Source of the DNA: a virus
Length of the DNA: 24,106 bases
Reading direction: 5' to 3' (one strand)
Virus record (IMG/VR): IMGVR_UViG_3300045051_000623
Location: 1-24,106 of that record
The notes beneath the pieces were generated by a model, which searched no databases, was not told the origin of the DNA, and was given only the letters and a program-made list of their open reading frames with translations. Both the position numbers and the translations under genes were made by a program. The first letter of the stretch is position 1. Every line of letters starts with the position of its first letter. Shown here in pieces: positions 15,624 through 22,377 of the stretch.

Positions 15624-17659
15624 TGGTCTGGCCCGTGTGGGTCGTTCAGGCGGTGCTGTTCGTCGCCACCACGATCATATCGATCGCGCTCGCGCCGAAG
15701 CCGCGAAACGCCAAGGCGGCCTCCCTTGACGATTTCAAGGCGCCGACGGCAGAGGAGGGTCGGCCGATCCCCGTGGTGTTCGGCAAGGTCATGATCACCG
15801 GCCCGAACGTCGTCTGGTACGGCGACCTCGACAAGAAGGCGATACGCAAGAGCTCCTTCGGGCAGAGCCAGGTCGTGGGGTTCAAATACTACCTTGGCCT
15901 GCACTACGTCATCTCGTTCGGCCCGATCGACGAATTCCTGCGCTGGGACTGGGACGAAAAGACGGCATGGTCTGGCAGCCTCACCGCCTCGGCCACCCAG
16001 TCGATCAACCAGAAAAAGCTGTTCGGCGGCGGGAAGGGCGAGGGCGGCCTGATCGGCGATTTCGACGTGATGATGGGCGATTCGTCCCAGACGCCCAACA
16101 CGTACCTGCTGGCGCAGATCGGTGCGCCGTTGTCGGCGCACCGTGGCGTCGTCTCGGTGGTGTGGAAAGGCGGCTACGTCGGCAAAAGCCAGTACCTGAA
16201 GCCGGTACAGTTTCTCGTGCGACGCACCGCCGCGGGGTGGGAGCAGGGCGCCGCCTGGAACGCGGCGGATGTCACCGTCGATGAGGGCATGAACCCCGCG
16301 CACATCGTTTACGAAGTGCTGACGAATTCGGTCTTTGGCTACGGCGAGCCGACGGCCTCGATCGATGAAACCAGCTTCGGTGCCGCGGCCGACCTGTTCG
16401 TATCCGAGACCTTCGGCCTGAACCTGCAGTGGGTGCAGTCGTCGGAGATCGGCGACTTCCTCGGCGAAGTTTGCTCGCACGCCGGCATGGTGCTCGGCGA
16501 GGATCCGACCACCGGCAAGTACACGCTCACGCCGCTGCGCAACGACTACGTCGCCGAGGACCTCGACCTCATCGATGAGGACTCGGTCATTGAGTTGATC
16601 CGCTACTCGCGGCCGGGGTGGGGCGAGACGGTCAACGAGATCACCTTGGTCTATACGGACCCGGTCTCGTACAAGCCGACCGCCGTCACCGTGCACGACC
16701 TCGGCAACATCCGCGCGCAGGGACGGGTGATCTCCCAGACGATCAAGTACCCAGGCATCCGCAACCACGACGTGGCGAAGACCGTGGCTGCGCGCGAGCT
16801 CGTGCAGCGCTCGACCCCGCTGGGGCGTGGCACCTTGCGCTGCAGCCGGCGCACCTGGCGGCACCAGCAGGGCAAGGTCGTGCGCTTCTCCTGGGAGAAG
16901 GAAGGCCTCGTCGACATCCCTCACCGCGTCATGGCGATCCGCAAGGGCACGCTCGAGGACGGCTCCATCGAGATCGACCTGGCCAAGGACGTGTTCGGCG
17001 TTTCGACCGCGACCTACGTGGCGCCCACCGGCATCGACGACGTGCCGGCACAGCCTCCCGATCCGGATGAACCCGGCTCCGCAGGTGCGAGTGTCCTGTC
17101 GACGACGACCACCGCGCCGCCCGGCTCGCCTGCCGATGGCGATTCGTACTACGTTCCAACCGGGGCGACCGGACTGTGGGCAGGTCATGCCGGCGAGATC
17201 GCAACGTGGGACGCGGACGAAGGCGAGTGGATCTTCGAGGCCATCGTCGGCACGCCGATCGTCTCTGTCGTTGACGATGACGCTTTTCGGGTCCTGAACG
17301 GCGACGGCACGACGAGCGCCGGCCCGTGGCCGGATGCCGGTATCCCGCAGAACGCGCAGACCGGCAATTACGGCATCGTCCTGGCTGACAACGGTCGACA
17401 CATTCATCACGCCAGCGGCGCCGGCGCCGGCGATGTCTACACCATCCCTGCGAACGCCAGTCTGGCCCTGCCGATCGGCTTCACGGTGACCATCACGAAT
17501 CTGGCGGCCGACCCAGTCCAGATTGCGATCACGACCGACACGCTTTACTGGTCGCCAACCGGCGCCACTGGCACCCGCACGCTCGCGCAGTACGGCATCG
17601 CGACGGCGATCAAGGTGACGTCGACCGGGTGGATGATCGGCGGGGTGGGGCTTTCGTGA
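15623..17659 (+). CDS. gpJ-like central tail tip protein with C-terminal fibre-like modules
   Basis: A 678-aa protein; ATG 15623 overlaps the stop of the gpL-like gene, and the open frame further upstream lies inside that gene. A hydrophobic N-terminus (about residues 6-24) precedes the tip-protein pattern GRPIPVVFGKVMITGPNVVWYGD. The middle has the hub-like segment GWGETVNEITLVYTDP and a region ending near residue 475. Residues about 493-550 (TTTAPPGSPADGDSY, then GLWAGHAGEIATWD) resemble DUF2793. Residues about 575-678 (NYGIVLADNGRHIHHASG, YTIPANASLALPIGFTVTI) resemble tail-fibre C-terminal domains. It should form the tail tip and carry receptor contacts. It is shorter than lambda gpJ (over 1,100 aa). 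Confidence 0.85.
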   Translation: MVWPVWVVQAVLFVATTIISIALAPKPRNAKAASLDDFKAPTAEEGRPIPVVFGKVMITGPNVVWYGDLDKKAIRKSSFGQSQVVGFKYYLGLHYVISFGPIDEFLRWDWDEKTAWSGSLTASATQSINQKKLFGGGKGEGGLIGDFDVMMGDSSQTPNTYLLAQIGAPLSAHRGVVSVVWKGGYVGKSQYLKPVQFLVRRTAAGWEQGAAWNAADVTVDEGMNPAHIVYEVLTNSVFGYGEPTASIDETSFGAAADLFVSETFGLNLQWVQSSEIGDFLGEVCSHAGMVLGEDPTTGKYTLTPLRNDYVAEDLDLIDEDSVIELIRYSRPGWGETVNEITLVYTDPVSYKPTAVTVHDLGNIRAQGRVISQTIKYPGIRNHDVAKTVAARELVQRSTPLGRGTLRCSRRTWRHQQGKVVRFSWEKEGLVDIPHRVMAIRKGTLEDGSIEIDLAKDVFGVSTATYVAPTGIDDVPAQPPDPDEPGSAGASVLSTTTTAPPGSPADGDSYYVPTGATGLWAGHAGEIATWDADEGEWIFEAIVGTPIVSVVDDDAFRVLNGDGTTSAGPWPDAGIPQNAQTGNYGIVLADNGRHIHHASGAGAGDVYTIPANASLALPIGFTVTITNLAADPVQIAITTDTLYWSPTGATGTRTLAQYGIATAIKVTSTGWMIGGVGLS

Positions 17660-18531
17660 CGATCATCCAGGCGATGTTCGCGATCCTTGGAGGTAGCGCG
17701 GGCCTCAACGCTGAAATCTTCGTCGACGGCGAGTCCGGCACCTGGCTGAAGCCGGTCGGGTGCCTGTGGGTCGAAGTGATTGCAATTGGCCCGGGTGGCG
17801 GCGGCGGTTCGGGCGCGTTGGCGGCTGCAGGCGTAGCCGCATCGGGCGGGGGCGCGGGCGGTTCCGGCGGCTTTTCGTACGCTGTTCTTGATGGCGACTC
17901 GCTGCCGTCGAGCGTCGCAGTGCAGGCAGGCGCTGGCGGCACCGGCGGCGGCTCGCGCGTTGCGGGATCTGGCCAGGGAGATGGCACGGCGGGCGGCGCC
18001 GGCACACCAAGTTACTTCGGATCTTTCTGCGAAGCGAAGCCCGGCGCCGGCGGCGTTGCGGGTCGTATCACAGCGGGCACGGCCGCCGGCGGCGCCGCAG
18101 GGTCAGGAGCGCGGCAGAGCGGTCTCGCCGGCGGCAACGCCAGCACCACGGCGAATGGCGTCGCAGGAACAGCGAGCACGCAGTACGGCGTCGGCACGGG
18201 AGCTGGCGGCGGGGGCGGCGGCTGCACGCTCGGCAATACTGAGCTCTACGGTGGTGCTGGCAGCGCATTCACCAACCTGAGCGGACTGACACCGGCGCCG
18301 GCCACAACCACGTCAGGCCAGGCCGGTACGGCGGGCGACTCGTTTGCGGGGTTCGGCGGCGGGGGCTCCGGCGGCGCCGGCAACCTCACCGGCAACGGCG
18401 GAAATGGCGGCGCCGGCGGTTCCTACGGTGGCGGTGGCGGTGGTGGCGGCGGGGCGCGCACTGGGAACAACAGCGGCACGGGTGGCGCCGGCGGCGGCGG
18501 CTTCGTGCTGATCATCTCTCACATGCCCTGA
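17656..18531 (+). CDS. Glycine-rich tail adhesin-like protein 1
   Basis: A 291-aa protein from GTG 17656, which overlaps the gpJ-like stop; an in-frame ATG at 17629 would lie within the previous gene. After a short N-terminus comes GTWLKPVGCLWVEVIAIGPG, then long Gly-rich runs with GGX and GGXGG patterns. It closes with GGGGFVLIISHMP. This matches the phage glycine-rich domain type, in which a small beta head is followed by Gly-rich strands, possibly polyglycine-II-like as in gp38-type fibre tips. It is the first of three tandem paralogues and is probably receptor-binding or fibre-associated. Evidence is pattern and position. Confidence 0.75.
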   Translation: MTIIQAMFAILGGSAGLNAEIFVDGESGTWLKPVGCLWVEVIAIGPGGGGGSGALAAAGVAASGGGAGGSGGFSYAVLDGDSLPSSVAVQAGAGGTGGGSRVAGSGQGDGTAGGAGTPSYFGSFCEAKPGAGGVAGRITAGTAAGGAAGSGARQSGLAGGNASTTANGVAGTASTQYGVGTGAGGGGGGCTLGNTELYGGAGSAFTNLSGLTPAPATTTSGQAGTAGDSFAGFGGGGSGGAGNLTGNGGNGGAGGSYGGGGGGGGGARTGNNSGTGGAGGGGFVLIISHMP

Positions 18532-18535
18532 GCCC

Positions 18536-19378
18536 ATGGCAACCGACGTACAGCGCTTCACAAGCTCGGGCACGTGGATCAAGCCCGCCAACTGCCGACT
18601 GGTCAAGGTTTACGTCGGAGGTCCTGGCGGCGGCGGTGGCTCGGGCGCGCTGAGCAACACGGGCGTGGGCGTGGGCGGCGGTGGCGGCGGCGAAGGCGGC
18701 GGGCGGTCGATCGGATTCTTCAGCGGATCGCTGCTGCCGAGCTCGGTGTCAGTCACCGTCGGCGCGGGCGGCGCCGGCGGCGCTGGAGTGGTGTACGCGG
18801 GTGCAAACATCGCCGGCCTCGCCGGCGCGTCAGGGTCGGGGCCCTCAAGCTTTGGCGACTATGTCGTAGCGGCGGCCGGGACAGGTGGAGGTGCCGGACA
18901 GATCGGCGGTTCATCGACTGTCGTGGGAACGTCCGGTGCCGGAAACCTCGTCAATGGCGTTGCCGGAACGCGCGGCGGGGTCAGCGCGGTTCAGGATTCG
19001 GCGGCAGACACGTGGGCCACTCCCAACTACGGCGGCGGTGGCGGCCGCGGCCAATCGATCGGAAATTCCGGCCGCGCCGGCGGCGGGTCCGGAAGCAACG
19101 CGACAAAGTCGCTCGGTTCCTACTTCAACGCGGCGGTGGCCGGTGGTGCTGGCGTCGACGGTTACACGTACGGCGGGCTCGCGGCCGTGGGCGGCACCGG
19201 CGGTGGCCACGGAGGCACCGGATCGCCGAGCGTACGTCACTCCGGCGGTCATGGAGCCATTGGCGGCAGCGGTGGCGGCGGCGGGTCCGGGGCTTACGGC
19301 ACGACCGGAGTGACCTCTGGCGCTGGCGGCGACGGCGGAGATGGTCTCGTCGTTGTCGTGTCTTACGTGGACGCCTGA
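18536..19378 (+). CDS. Glycine-rich tail adhesin-like protein 2
   Basis: A 280-aa protein starting four bases after the previous stop. It has the same architecture as its neighbours: GTWIKPANCRLVKVYVGGPG near the N-terminus, a Gly-rich core with a shared segment LLPSSVSVTVGAGGAGGAG (LPSSVAVQAGAGGTGGG in protein 1), and a C-terminus GGDGLVVVVSYVDA. The middle differs from its paralogues (for example DTWATPNYGGGGGRGQSIG), as expected if loops between Gly-rich strands vary for receptor choice. No other domain is seen. Whether all three are in the virion at once is unknown. Confidence 0.75.
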   Translation: MATDVQRFTSSGTWIKPANCRLVKVYVGGPGGGGGSGALSNTGVGVGGGGGGEGGGRSIGFFSGSLLPSSVSVTVGAGGAGGAGVVYAGANIAGLAGASGSGPSSFGDYVVAAAGTGGGAGQIGGSSTVVGTSGAGNLVNGVAGTRGGVSAVQDSAADTWATPNYGGGGGRGQSIGNSGRAGGGSGSNATKSLGSYFNAAVAGGAGVDGYTYGGLAAVGGTGGGHGGTGSPSVRHSGGHGAIGGSGGGGGSGAYGTTGVTSGAGGDGGDGLVVVVSYVDA

Positions 19379-19380
19379 GC

Positions 19381-20229
19381 ATGGCAAACACGCAAGTCGA
19401 CATCATTGATGCCAGCGACACCTGGTCGCCCCCGGTCGGCGCTGTCTGGTGCGAAGTCATCGCTGTGGGCGGTGGTGGTGGTGGTGCCAGCGGGTGCATA
19501 CCGACAACGACGGCCGGCTCGGGCGGGACGGCCGGTGCCGGCGCCGGCGGCAGTTTCGAGGCGATAGATCCCGCGGCCATTCTTTCGTCGCTGAGCGCGA
19601 CCGTCGGCAGCGGCGGTAGCGGTGGCGCGTCCCAGACATCCGCCGGCAGCGGCGGGCTCAATGGTTCAGCCGGCGGTGCGAGCACGCTCGGCGGGATCAC
19701 CGGCGCGCCAGGCGGCGCGGGTGGTGTCGGTGGGCGCGTCAACGGTACGCCGATCGGTTCAACTGTCGGCGGGGCGGGAACGTGGACAACGGGCGCCAGC
19801 GCTACCCATCAACCCAGTGGCGCCACGGGTAGCAGCAACGATTCAGCCAACGTCTCGGGCATGGCGGCCGCGCAGCCGGCTGGCGGCGGTGGCGGCGGCG
19901 TGCAAGCCACAGCAAGCATTGTGCGAAACGGCGGCAACGGCGGCAGCTTTACGCTGCTGACGAACCCCATCGCCGGCGGCGCCGGCGGCACGGCCCACGG
20001 CGCGAACGGTGCCGGAGGCGTGGAAAACAATGCCGCGCAGGGTGCGGGCGGTGGCGGCGGCGCGGCTGACAACACGTCCTCGACGTTCGTCGGTGGCAGC
20101 GGCGGCAGTGGTGCGCGACCTGGCGCCGGCGGGGGCGGTGGCGGCTCAACTCACGATGGCACTGGCAATGCGTCTGGCGCGGGCGGCGCGGGCGGTGGCG
20201 GTCGCCTCATCATCGTTTCGTACTTCTAG
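19381..20229 (+). CDS. Glycine-rich tail adhesin-like protein 3
   Basis: A 282-aa protein with ATG 19381, two bases after the previous stop. The longer open frame from 18574 is a shadow of the preceding gene. It begins ANTQVDIIDASDTWSPPVGA and continues WCEVIAVGGGGGGASG, then the shared LSSLSATVGSGGSGGA and long GGX runs, ending GGGGRLIIVSYF. It is closer to protein 1 than protein 2 in the WVEVIAIG/WCEVIAVG segment. A 46-base gap follows before the lysis genes, marking the end of the tail module. Confidence 0.75.
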   Translation: MANTQVDIIDASDTWSPPVGAVWCEVIAVGGGGGGASGCIPTTTAGSGGTAGAGAGGSFEAIDPAAILSSLSATVGSGGSGGASQTSAGSGGLNGSAGGASTLGGITGAPGGAGGVGGRVNGTPIGSTVGGAGTWTTGASATHQPSGATGSSNDSANVSGMAAAQPAGGGGGGVQATASIVRNGGNGGSFTLLTNPIAGGAGGTAHGANGAGGVENNAAQGAGGGGGAADNTSSTFVGGSGGSGARPGAGGGGGGSTHDGTGNASGAGGAGGGGRLIIVSYF

Positions 20230-20275
20230 CTCGCACGGCTGAAGCCTTGGCCCGAATCTAGACACTGGAGCACTG

Positions 20276-20587
20276 ATGGAATTCGAAGCAAACGACGACC
20301 AGCGGCCTCACGACTACAAGCACATGCGCGTCTCGCTCGCCGCCTCGGTGCTGATCAGTGTCGTGGTGGGGGCGTTCAGCGCTGGCATCACGCAGGGCAT
20401 CGGCTCGCAGCGCGTGGCCATTCTCGAGGAACGCACCCGCGCTGCCGAGGCGAAGGTGGATGCGCTGCAGGCGAGCGAGGCGCAGCTGCGCATCCAGACT
20501 GCAGTCACGCAGTCGCAGTACCAGGAGATTCTCCGGAGGCTCGAGCGGATCGACGTGGCGATCGCCGGCTCGGACCGCCAGCCATGA
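20276..20587 (+). CDS. Single-TM coiled-coil protein of the lysis region
   Basis: A 103-aa protein with GGAG six bases before ATG. A charged N-terminus (EANDDQRPHDYKH) is followed by one membrane segment at about residues 20-41 (SLAASVLISVVVGAFSAGI), then a long amphipathic helix (EERTRAAEAKVDALQASEAQ and onward to LRRLERIDVAI), a likely coiled coil. The gene leads the lysis cassette and overlaps the endolysin start (ATGA). It could be an accessory holin, an antiholin or another membrane-anchored lysis factor. It is not a typical Rz, because a separate spanin pair is present downstream. The function is not certain. Confidence 0.65.
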   Translation: MEFEANDDQRPHDYKHMRVSLAASVLISVVVGAFSAGITQGIGSQRVAILEERTRAAEAKVDALQASEAQLRIQTAVTQSQYQEILRRLERIDVAIAGSDRQP

Positions 20588-21075
20588 CCGAGCCGGCCTG
20601 GCTGCCGATTGCTCGCCGCCACGTCGGACTCGCTGAAACCCCGGGCTCGGTCACAACCTCCACGATCCGCCGCTGGCTGGTCGAGCTGCGAGCCTGGTGG
20701 ACAGACGACGAAACGCCGTGGTGCGGCACGTTCTGTGGGGCCGTGCTGCGCGAGGCGGGGCTGCCTATCCCGAAAGCGTGGTATCGCGCGAAGGCTTGGC
20801 TCGACTGGGGCCAACCCCTGCCACGTGACCTGCTCGGCTGCATTGTCGTCTTCGAACGCTCGGGCGGTGGCCACGTTGGATTCGTGGTCGGCCGCAACGC
20901 GCTCGGCCAGCTGCTGGTGCTCGGTGGCAACCAGGGCAACCGTGTGTCGATCGCCGCGTTCAGCACCAACCGTGTCCTCGGCTACCGCTGGCCGGCGGGC
21001 CTTGAATATCTGACCGCCCCTCCGTCCCCTCTGCTCGCCGCCGCCGGCGCGCCCCTCAGCTCCAACGAGGCCTGA
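20584..21075 (+). CDS. Endolysin-like peptidoglycan hydrolase (TIGR02594 type)
   Basis: A 163-aa protein of the Cys/His peptidase or amidase group (NlpC/P60- or CHAP-like). The likely nucleophile is Cys47 in TPWCGTFCGAV, the His is His97 in GGGHVGFVVG, and a third polar residue may be Asn116 in LGGNQGNRVSI. The N-terminus (WLPIARRHVGLAETPG) matches this family. It should cut peptide bonds of peptidoglycan at lysis. No signal peptide or SAR-type membrane segment is present, so export would need a canonical holin, which fits the two-TM gene next to it. The N-terminus also lacks a cell-wall binding module, as usual for phages of Gram-negative hosts. Confidence 0.85.
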   Translation: MTEPAWLPIARRHVGLAETPGSVTTSTIRRWLVELRAWWTDDETPWCGTFCGAVLREAGLPIPKAWYRAKAWLDWGQPLPRDLLGCIVVFERSGGGHVGFVVGRNALGQLLVLGGNQGNRVSIAAFSTNRVLGYRWPAGLEYLTAPPSPLLAAAGAPLSSNEA

Positions 21076-21079
21076 CGCC

Positions 21080-21331
21080 ATGAACCCGCTGTATACGCTG
21101 ATCGCACGCGCGATCCTCTCCTGCGTCGCGATCTCCGGCTATGGCTGGATCGTCGCGACCGTCATCAGTTCGAATCTCAACATCACGCCCGAGCTCGAGC
21201 GGCTGCTCATCTTCCTGCTCGGGGCCCTGACCACCTCCGTGGTGACGATCATGAACTTCTGGTTCTCGAGCACCCAGGGCAGCGCCGACAAGAGCGTCGT
21301 GATCGCAGCGGAGCGCAACAACAGTGCCTGA
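21080..21331 (+). CDS. Holin-like two-TM membrane protein
   Basis: An 83-aa protein with two predicted membrane segments: about residues 5-28 (LIARAILSCVAISGYGWIVA) and about 43-64 (LIFLLGALTTSVVTIMNFWF). They are joined by a short polar loop (SSNLNITPELER), and the tail is polar. Size, topology and position directly after the endolysin fit a class II-like holin that permeabilises the inner membrane and lets the endolysin out. Some phages carry similar proteins of uncertain role, so a generic call is used. The following small ORF starts within its last codons. Confidence 0.7.
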   Translation: MNPLYTLIARAILSCVAISGYGWIVATVISSNLNITPELERLLIFLLGALTTSVVTIMNFWFSSTQGSADKSVVIAAERNNSA

Positions 21332-21500
21332 CCTCACTCGGGTGATCGATCTGCTGCGCGAGGCCGCGCGGGCCCTCGAGGACGCCGAGCGCCGCCTGCA
21401 GCACGACGTGGCGCCGGCGCGTGAGGCCGTGCACCGCGAGCTGGTGCAGGCCGGCACGTCGATCGGGCGGGCGCTGCACCTCGTCGGGGGCGGTTCGTGA
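21324..21500 (+). CDS. Very small predicted helical protein
   Basis: GTG 21324 overlaps the last eight bases of the holin-like gene and opens a 58-codon frame ending at TGA 21498-21500. The product (VPDLTRVIDLLREAARALED and onward) is Leu/Ala/Arg/Glu-rich and almost wholly helical, with a heptad-like pattern and no membrane segment. A TGA-overlapping start for the next small ORF continues the tight packing. Support is the operon-like spacing and frame, not homology. Function is unknown. Confidence 0.5.
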   Translation: MPDLTRVIDLLREAARALEDAERRLQHDVAPAREAVHRELVQAGTSIGRALHLVGGGS

Positions 21501-21637
21501 GACTGGGCCGCTACTTCGTCCAGGTCGCGCCTTCGGTCAACGGCCGCGATCGCTGGCTGGCCGGGGCTGACAACACGATCTACTGGGCGCGCTCCGCCCC
21601 GTGCTGGCTGTCATGGAGGTCGCGATGCTACCGCTAG
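21497..21637 (+). CDS. Very small ORF, possible lysis-region protein
   Basis: GTG 21497 overlaps the previous stop (GTGA) and opens 46 codons ending at TAG 21635-21637, 13 bases into the Rz-like gene. The product begins VRLGRYFVQVAPSVNGRDRW and ends basic (SWRSRCYR). No motif is recognised. It fills the only gap between the previous ORF and the spanin genes, which supports it being real. Evidence is limited to length, packing and the overlapping start. Confidence 0.4.
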   Translation: MRLGRYFVQVAPSVNGRDRWLAGADNTIYWARSAPCWLSWRSRCYR

Positions 21638-22125
21638 GCCCGCTCGCCCCGTATGCCGCCATGCTCCGCGTCGGGCTGGCCGTCGCCGGCGTTGCCCTGA
21701 TCGCGCTGGCCGGCTGGCGGGTGTCGGTCTGGCACGAGGCCTACGGCGAGCTGCAGGCCGTGCAGGAGCGTCTGGCCGCGGAGGAGAGATGCGAGGAGGG
21801 CTCAAAGTGCCGCGCGCGCGTGGCAGCGGCTCAGGCCGTGCAGGCAACGAAAAACGCGGAGGCGGTGACCCAGTATGAACAGGAAATTGCTCGGCTCAAT
21901 GCTCGCCCTGTCGAGCGTAGGGTTATTCGGGTGTGCCCCGATCCAAGTACGGTGCGTGATGCCGCCCGTGCCGGCCAACCTGCCGGCGCCGAAGCCGGAG
22001 GGGTACTTCGAGGACCGGTTGAATTCGATACTGGCCCCTTACGAGACCTCGTCCGAGAAGCCGACCGACAGTCCGCCGCCTACCGGGCGCTGAGGGAGAG
22101 GGACGAGGCGCTGGCGCGGGATTGA
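21625..22125 (+). CDS. Rz-like inner-membrane spanin subunit
   Basis: ATG 21625 is preferred because GGAGG (21615-21619) lies five bases upstream; other in-frame starts are GTG 21601 and ATG 21613. The 166-aa product has an N-terminal membrane anchor (LRVGLAVAGVALIALAGW), then a long charged helical domain (ELQAVQERLAAEERCEEG and onward) facing the periplasm, and a Gly/Ala/Asp-rich segment with a terminal helix (READRQSAAYRALRERDEAL). This is the layout of i-spanins, which join the outer-membrane partner to fuse the two membranes at the end of lysis. The Rz1-like gene is encoded inside it in another frame. Confidence 0.8.
   Translation: MLPLGPLAPYAAMLRVGLAVAGVALIALAGWRVSVWHEAYGELQAVQERLAAEERCEEGSKCRARVAAAQAVQATKNAEAVTQYEQEIARLNARPVERRVIRVCPDPSTVRDAARAGQPAGAEAGGVLRGPVEFDTGPLRDLVREADRQSAAYRALRERDEALARD
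21875..22093 (+). CDS. Rz1-like outer-membrane spanin lipoprotein (nested)
   Basis: A 72-aa protein wholly inside the Rz-like gene, in the +1 frame relative to it. A lipoprotein signal peptide (MNRKLLGSMLALSSVGLFGC) ends at a lipobox LFGC, so Cys20 should be lipidated after cleavage. The mature part is Pro-rich (PPVPANLPAPKPEG; SPPPTGR), typical of o-spanins. GGAGG lies about 12 bases upstream of ATG. It would anchor to the outer membrane and bind the Rz-like periplasmic domain. The nested layout, Pro-richness and lipobox together make the call strong. Confidence 0.85.
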   Translation: MNRKLLGSMLALSSVGLFGCAPIQVRCVMPPVPANLPAPKPEGYFEDRLNSILAPYETSSEKPTDSPPPTGR

Positions 22126-22172
22126 GCTAGCCCCAGCCGGCCGGCATGGTGGTGGGAGTGCGTGAGTGCATC

Positions 22173-22232
22173 GTCTAAGATTCGCCCGTGAAACCTCCCG
22201 GCCCCGCCGCGGATTCTGGGTCGGCTTCTAAG
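22173..22232 (+). repeat. Left arm-type TTCTAAG sites of attP
   Basis: GTCTAAG at 22173-22179 (one mismatch) and TTCTAAG at 22226-22232 lie on the lysis-gene side of the core. They have the same orientation as the three copies on the other side, as expected for integrase arm-binding sites. Confidence 0.6.
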
Positions 22233-22288
22233 AGTTCGGATTCTGCAATTCCAATGCAGACAAAGGCTTACGACACGCGGCGTATTCC

Positions 22289-22333
22289 TTCGTAATCAGT
22301 AGGTCCGCGGTTCGAATCCGCGAGTCGGCACCA
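22289..22333 (+). other. attP core: 3' fragment of a tRNA-Thr(CGU) gene
   Basis: Reading 5' to 3': anticodon loop TTCGTAA with anticodon CGT (22291-22293), stem TCAGT, variable loop AGGTC, T stem CGCGG, T loop TTCGAAT, T stem CCGCG, acceptor strand AGTCGGC, discriminator A and CCA (22331-22333). The upstream bases (ATTCC) cannot pair with TCAGT beyond one position, and no D arm or GCCGACT acceptor strand is found. The fragment is therefore a 45-bp attachment core, not a functional gene. Integration would rebuild the host tRNA's 3' end. The host gene is probably tRNA-Thr with anticodon CGU; P22 uses a core of similar size in the equivalent gene thrW. Confidence 0.85.
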
Positions 22334-22348
22334 TTTTCAGGCCCCCGC

Positions 22349-22375
22349 TTCTAAGCTTCTAAGGGCCGTTCTAAG
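22349..22375 (+). repeat. Right arm-type TTCTAAG direct repeats of attP
   Basis: Three exact TTCTAAG copies at 22349-22355, 22357-22363 and 22369-22375, all in one orientation, between the tRNA core and the integrase stop codon. With the left-side copies they flank the core, the pattern of tyrosine integrase arm sites. Confidence 0.7.
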
Positions 22376-22377
22376 AA

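Noticed and set aside
15620-17410. A 596-codon minus-strand open frame opposite the gpJ-like gene
   Set aside because: Its composition is the typical high-GC antisense mix, and the plus strand encodes a recognisable tail tip protein with domain order and coupled start.
18574-19380. Extension of the third glycine-rich gene to an upstream ATG at 18574
   Set aside because: This would overlap the second paralogue entirely, and its residues are Arg/Trp-rich nonsense. ATG 19381 aligns with the starts of the paralogues.
17800-20220. Repetitive GGC/GGT-rich DNA as a CRISPR or satellite array
   Set aside because: The repeats are irregular, in frame and encode Gly-rich proteins. No constant repeat-spacer period exists.
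22126-22172. Terminator at the end of the lysis genes (GCCGGCCGGC palindrome)
   Set aside because: The palindrome has no loop or T tract, so it is not supported as a terminator.
22242-22260. Six-bp inverted repeat TCTGCA/TGCAGA left of the core as a regulator site
   Set aside because: It is too short to separate from chance and no second copy was seen. It might be an excisionase or host-factor site, but there is no support.
22284-22333. A functional tRNA-Thr gene
   Set aside because: Only the 3' part from the anticodon loop is present. The preceding bases do not pair as an anticodon stem, and D arm and 5' acceptor strand are missing.
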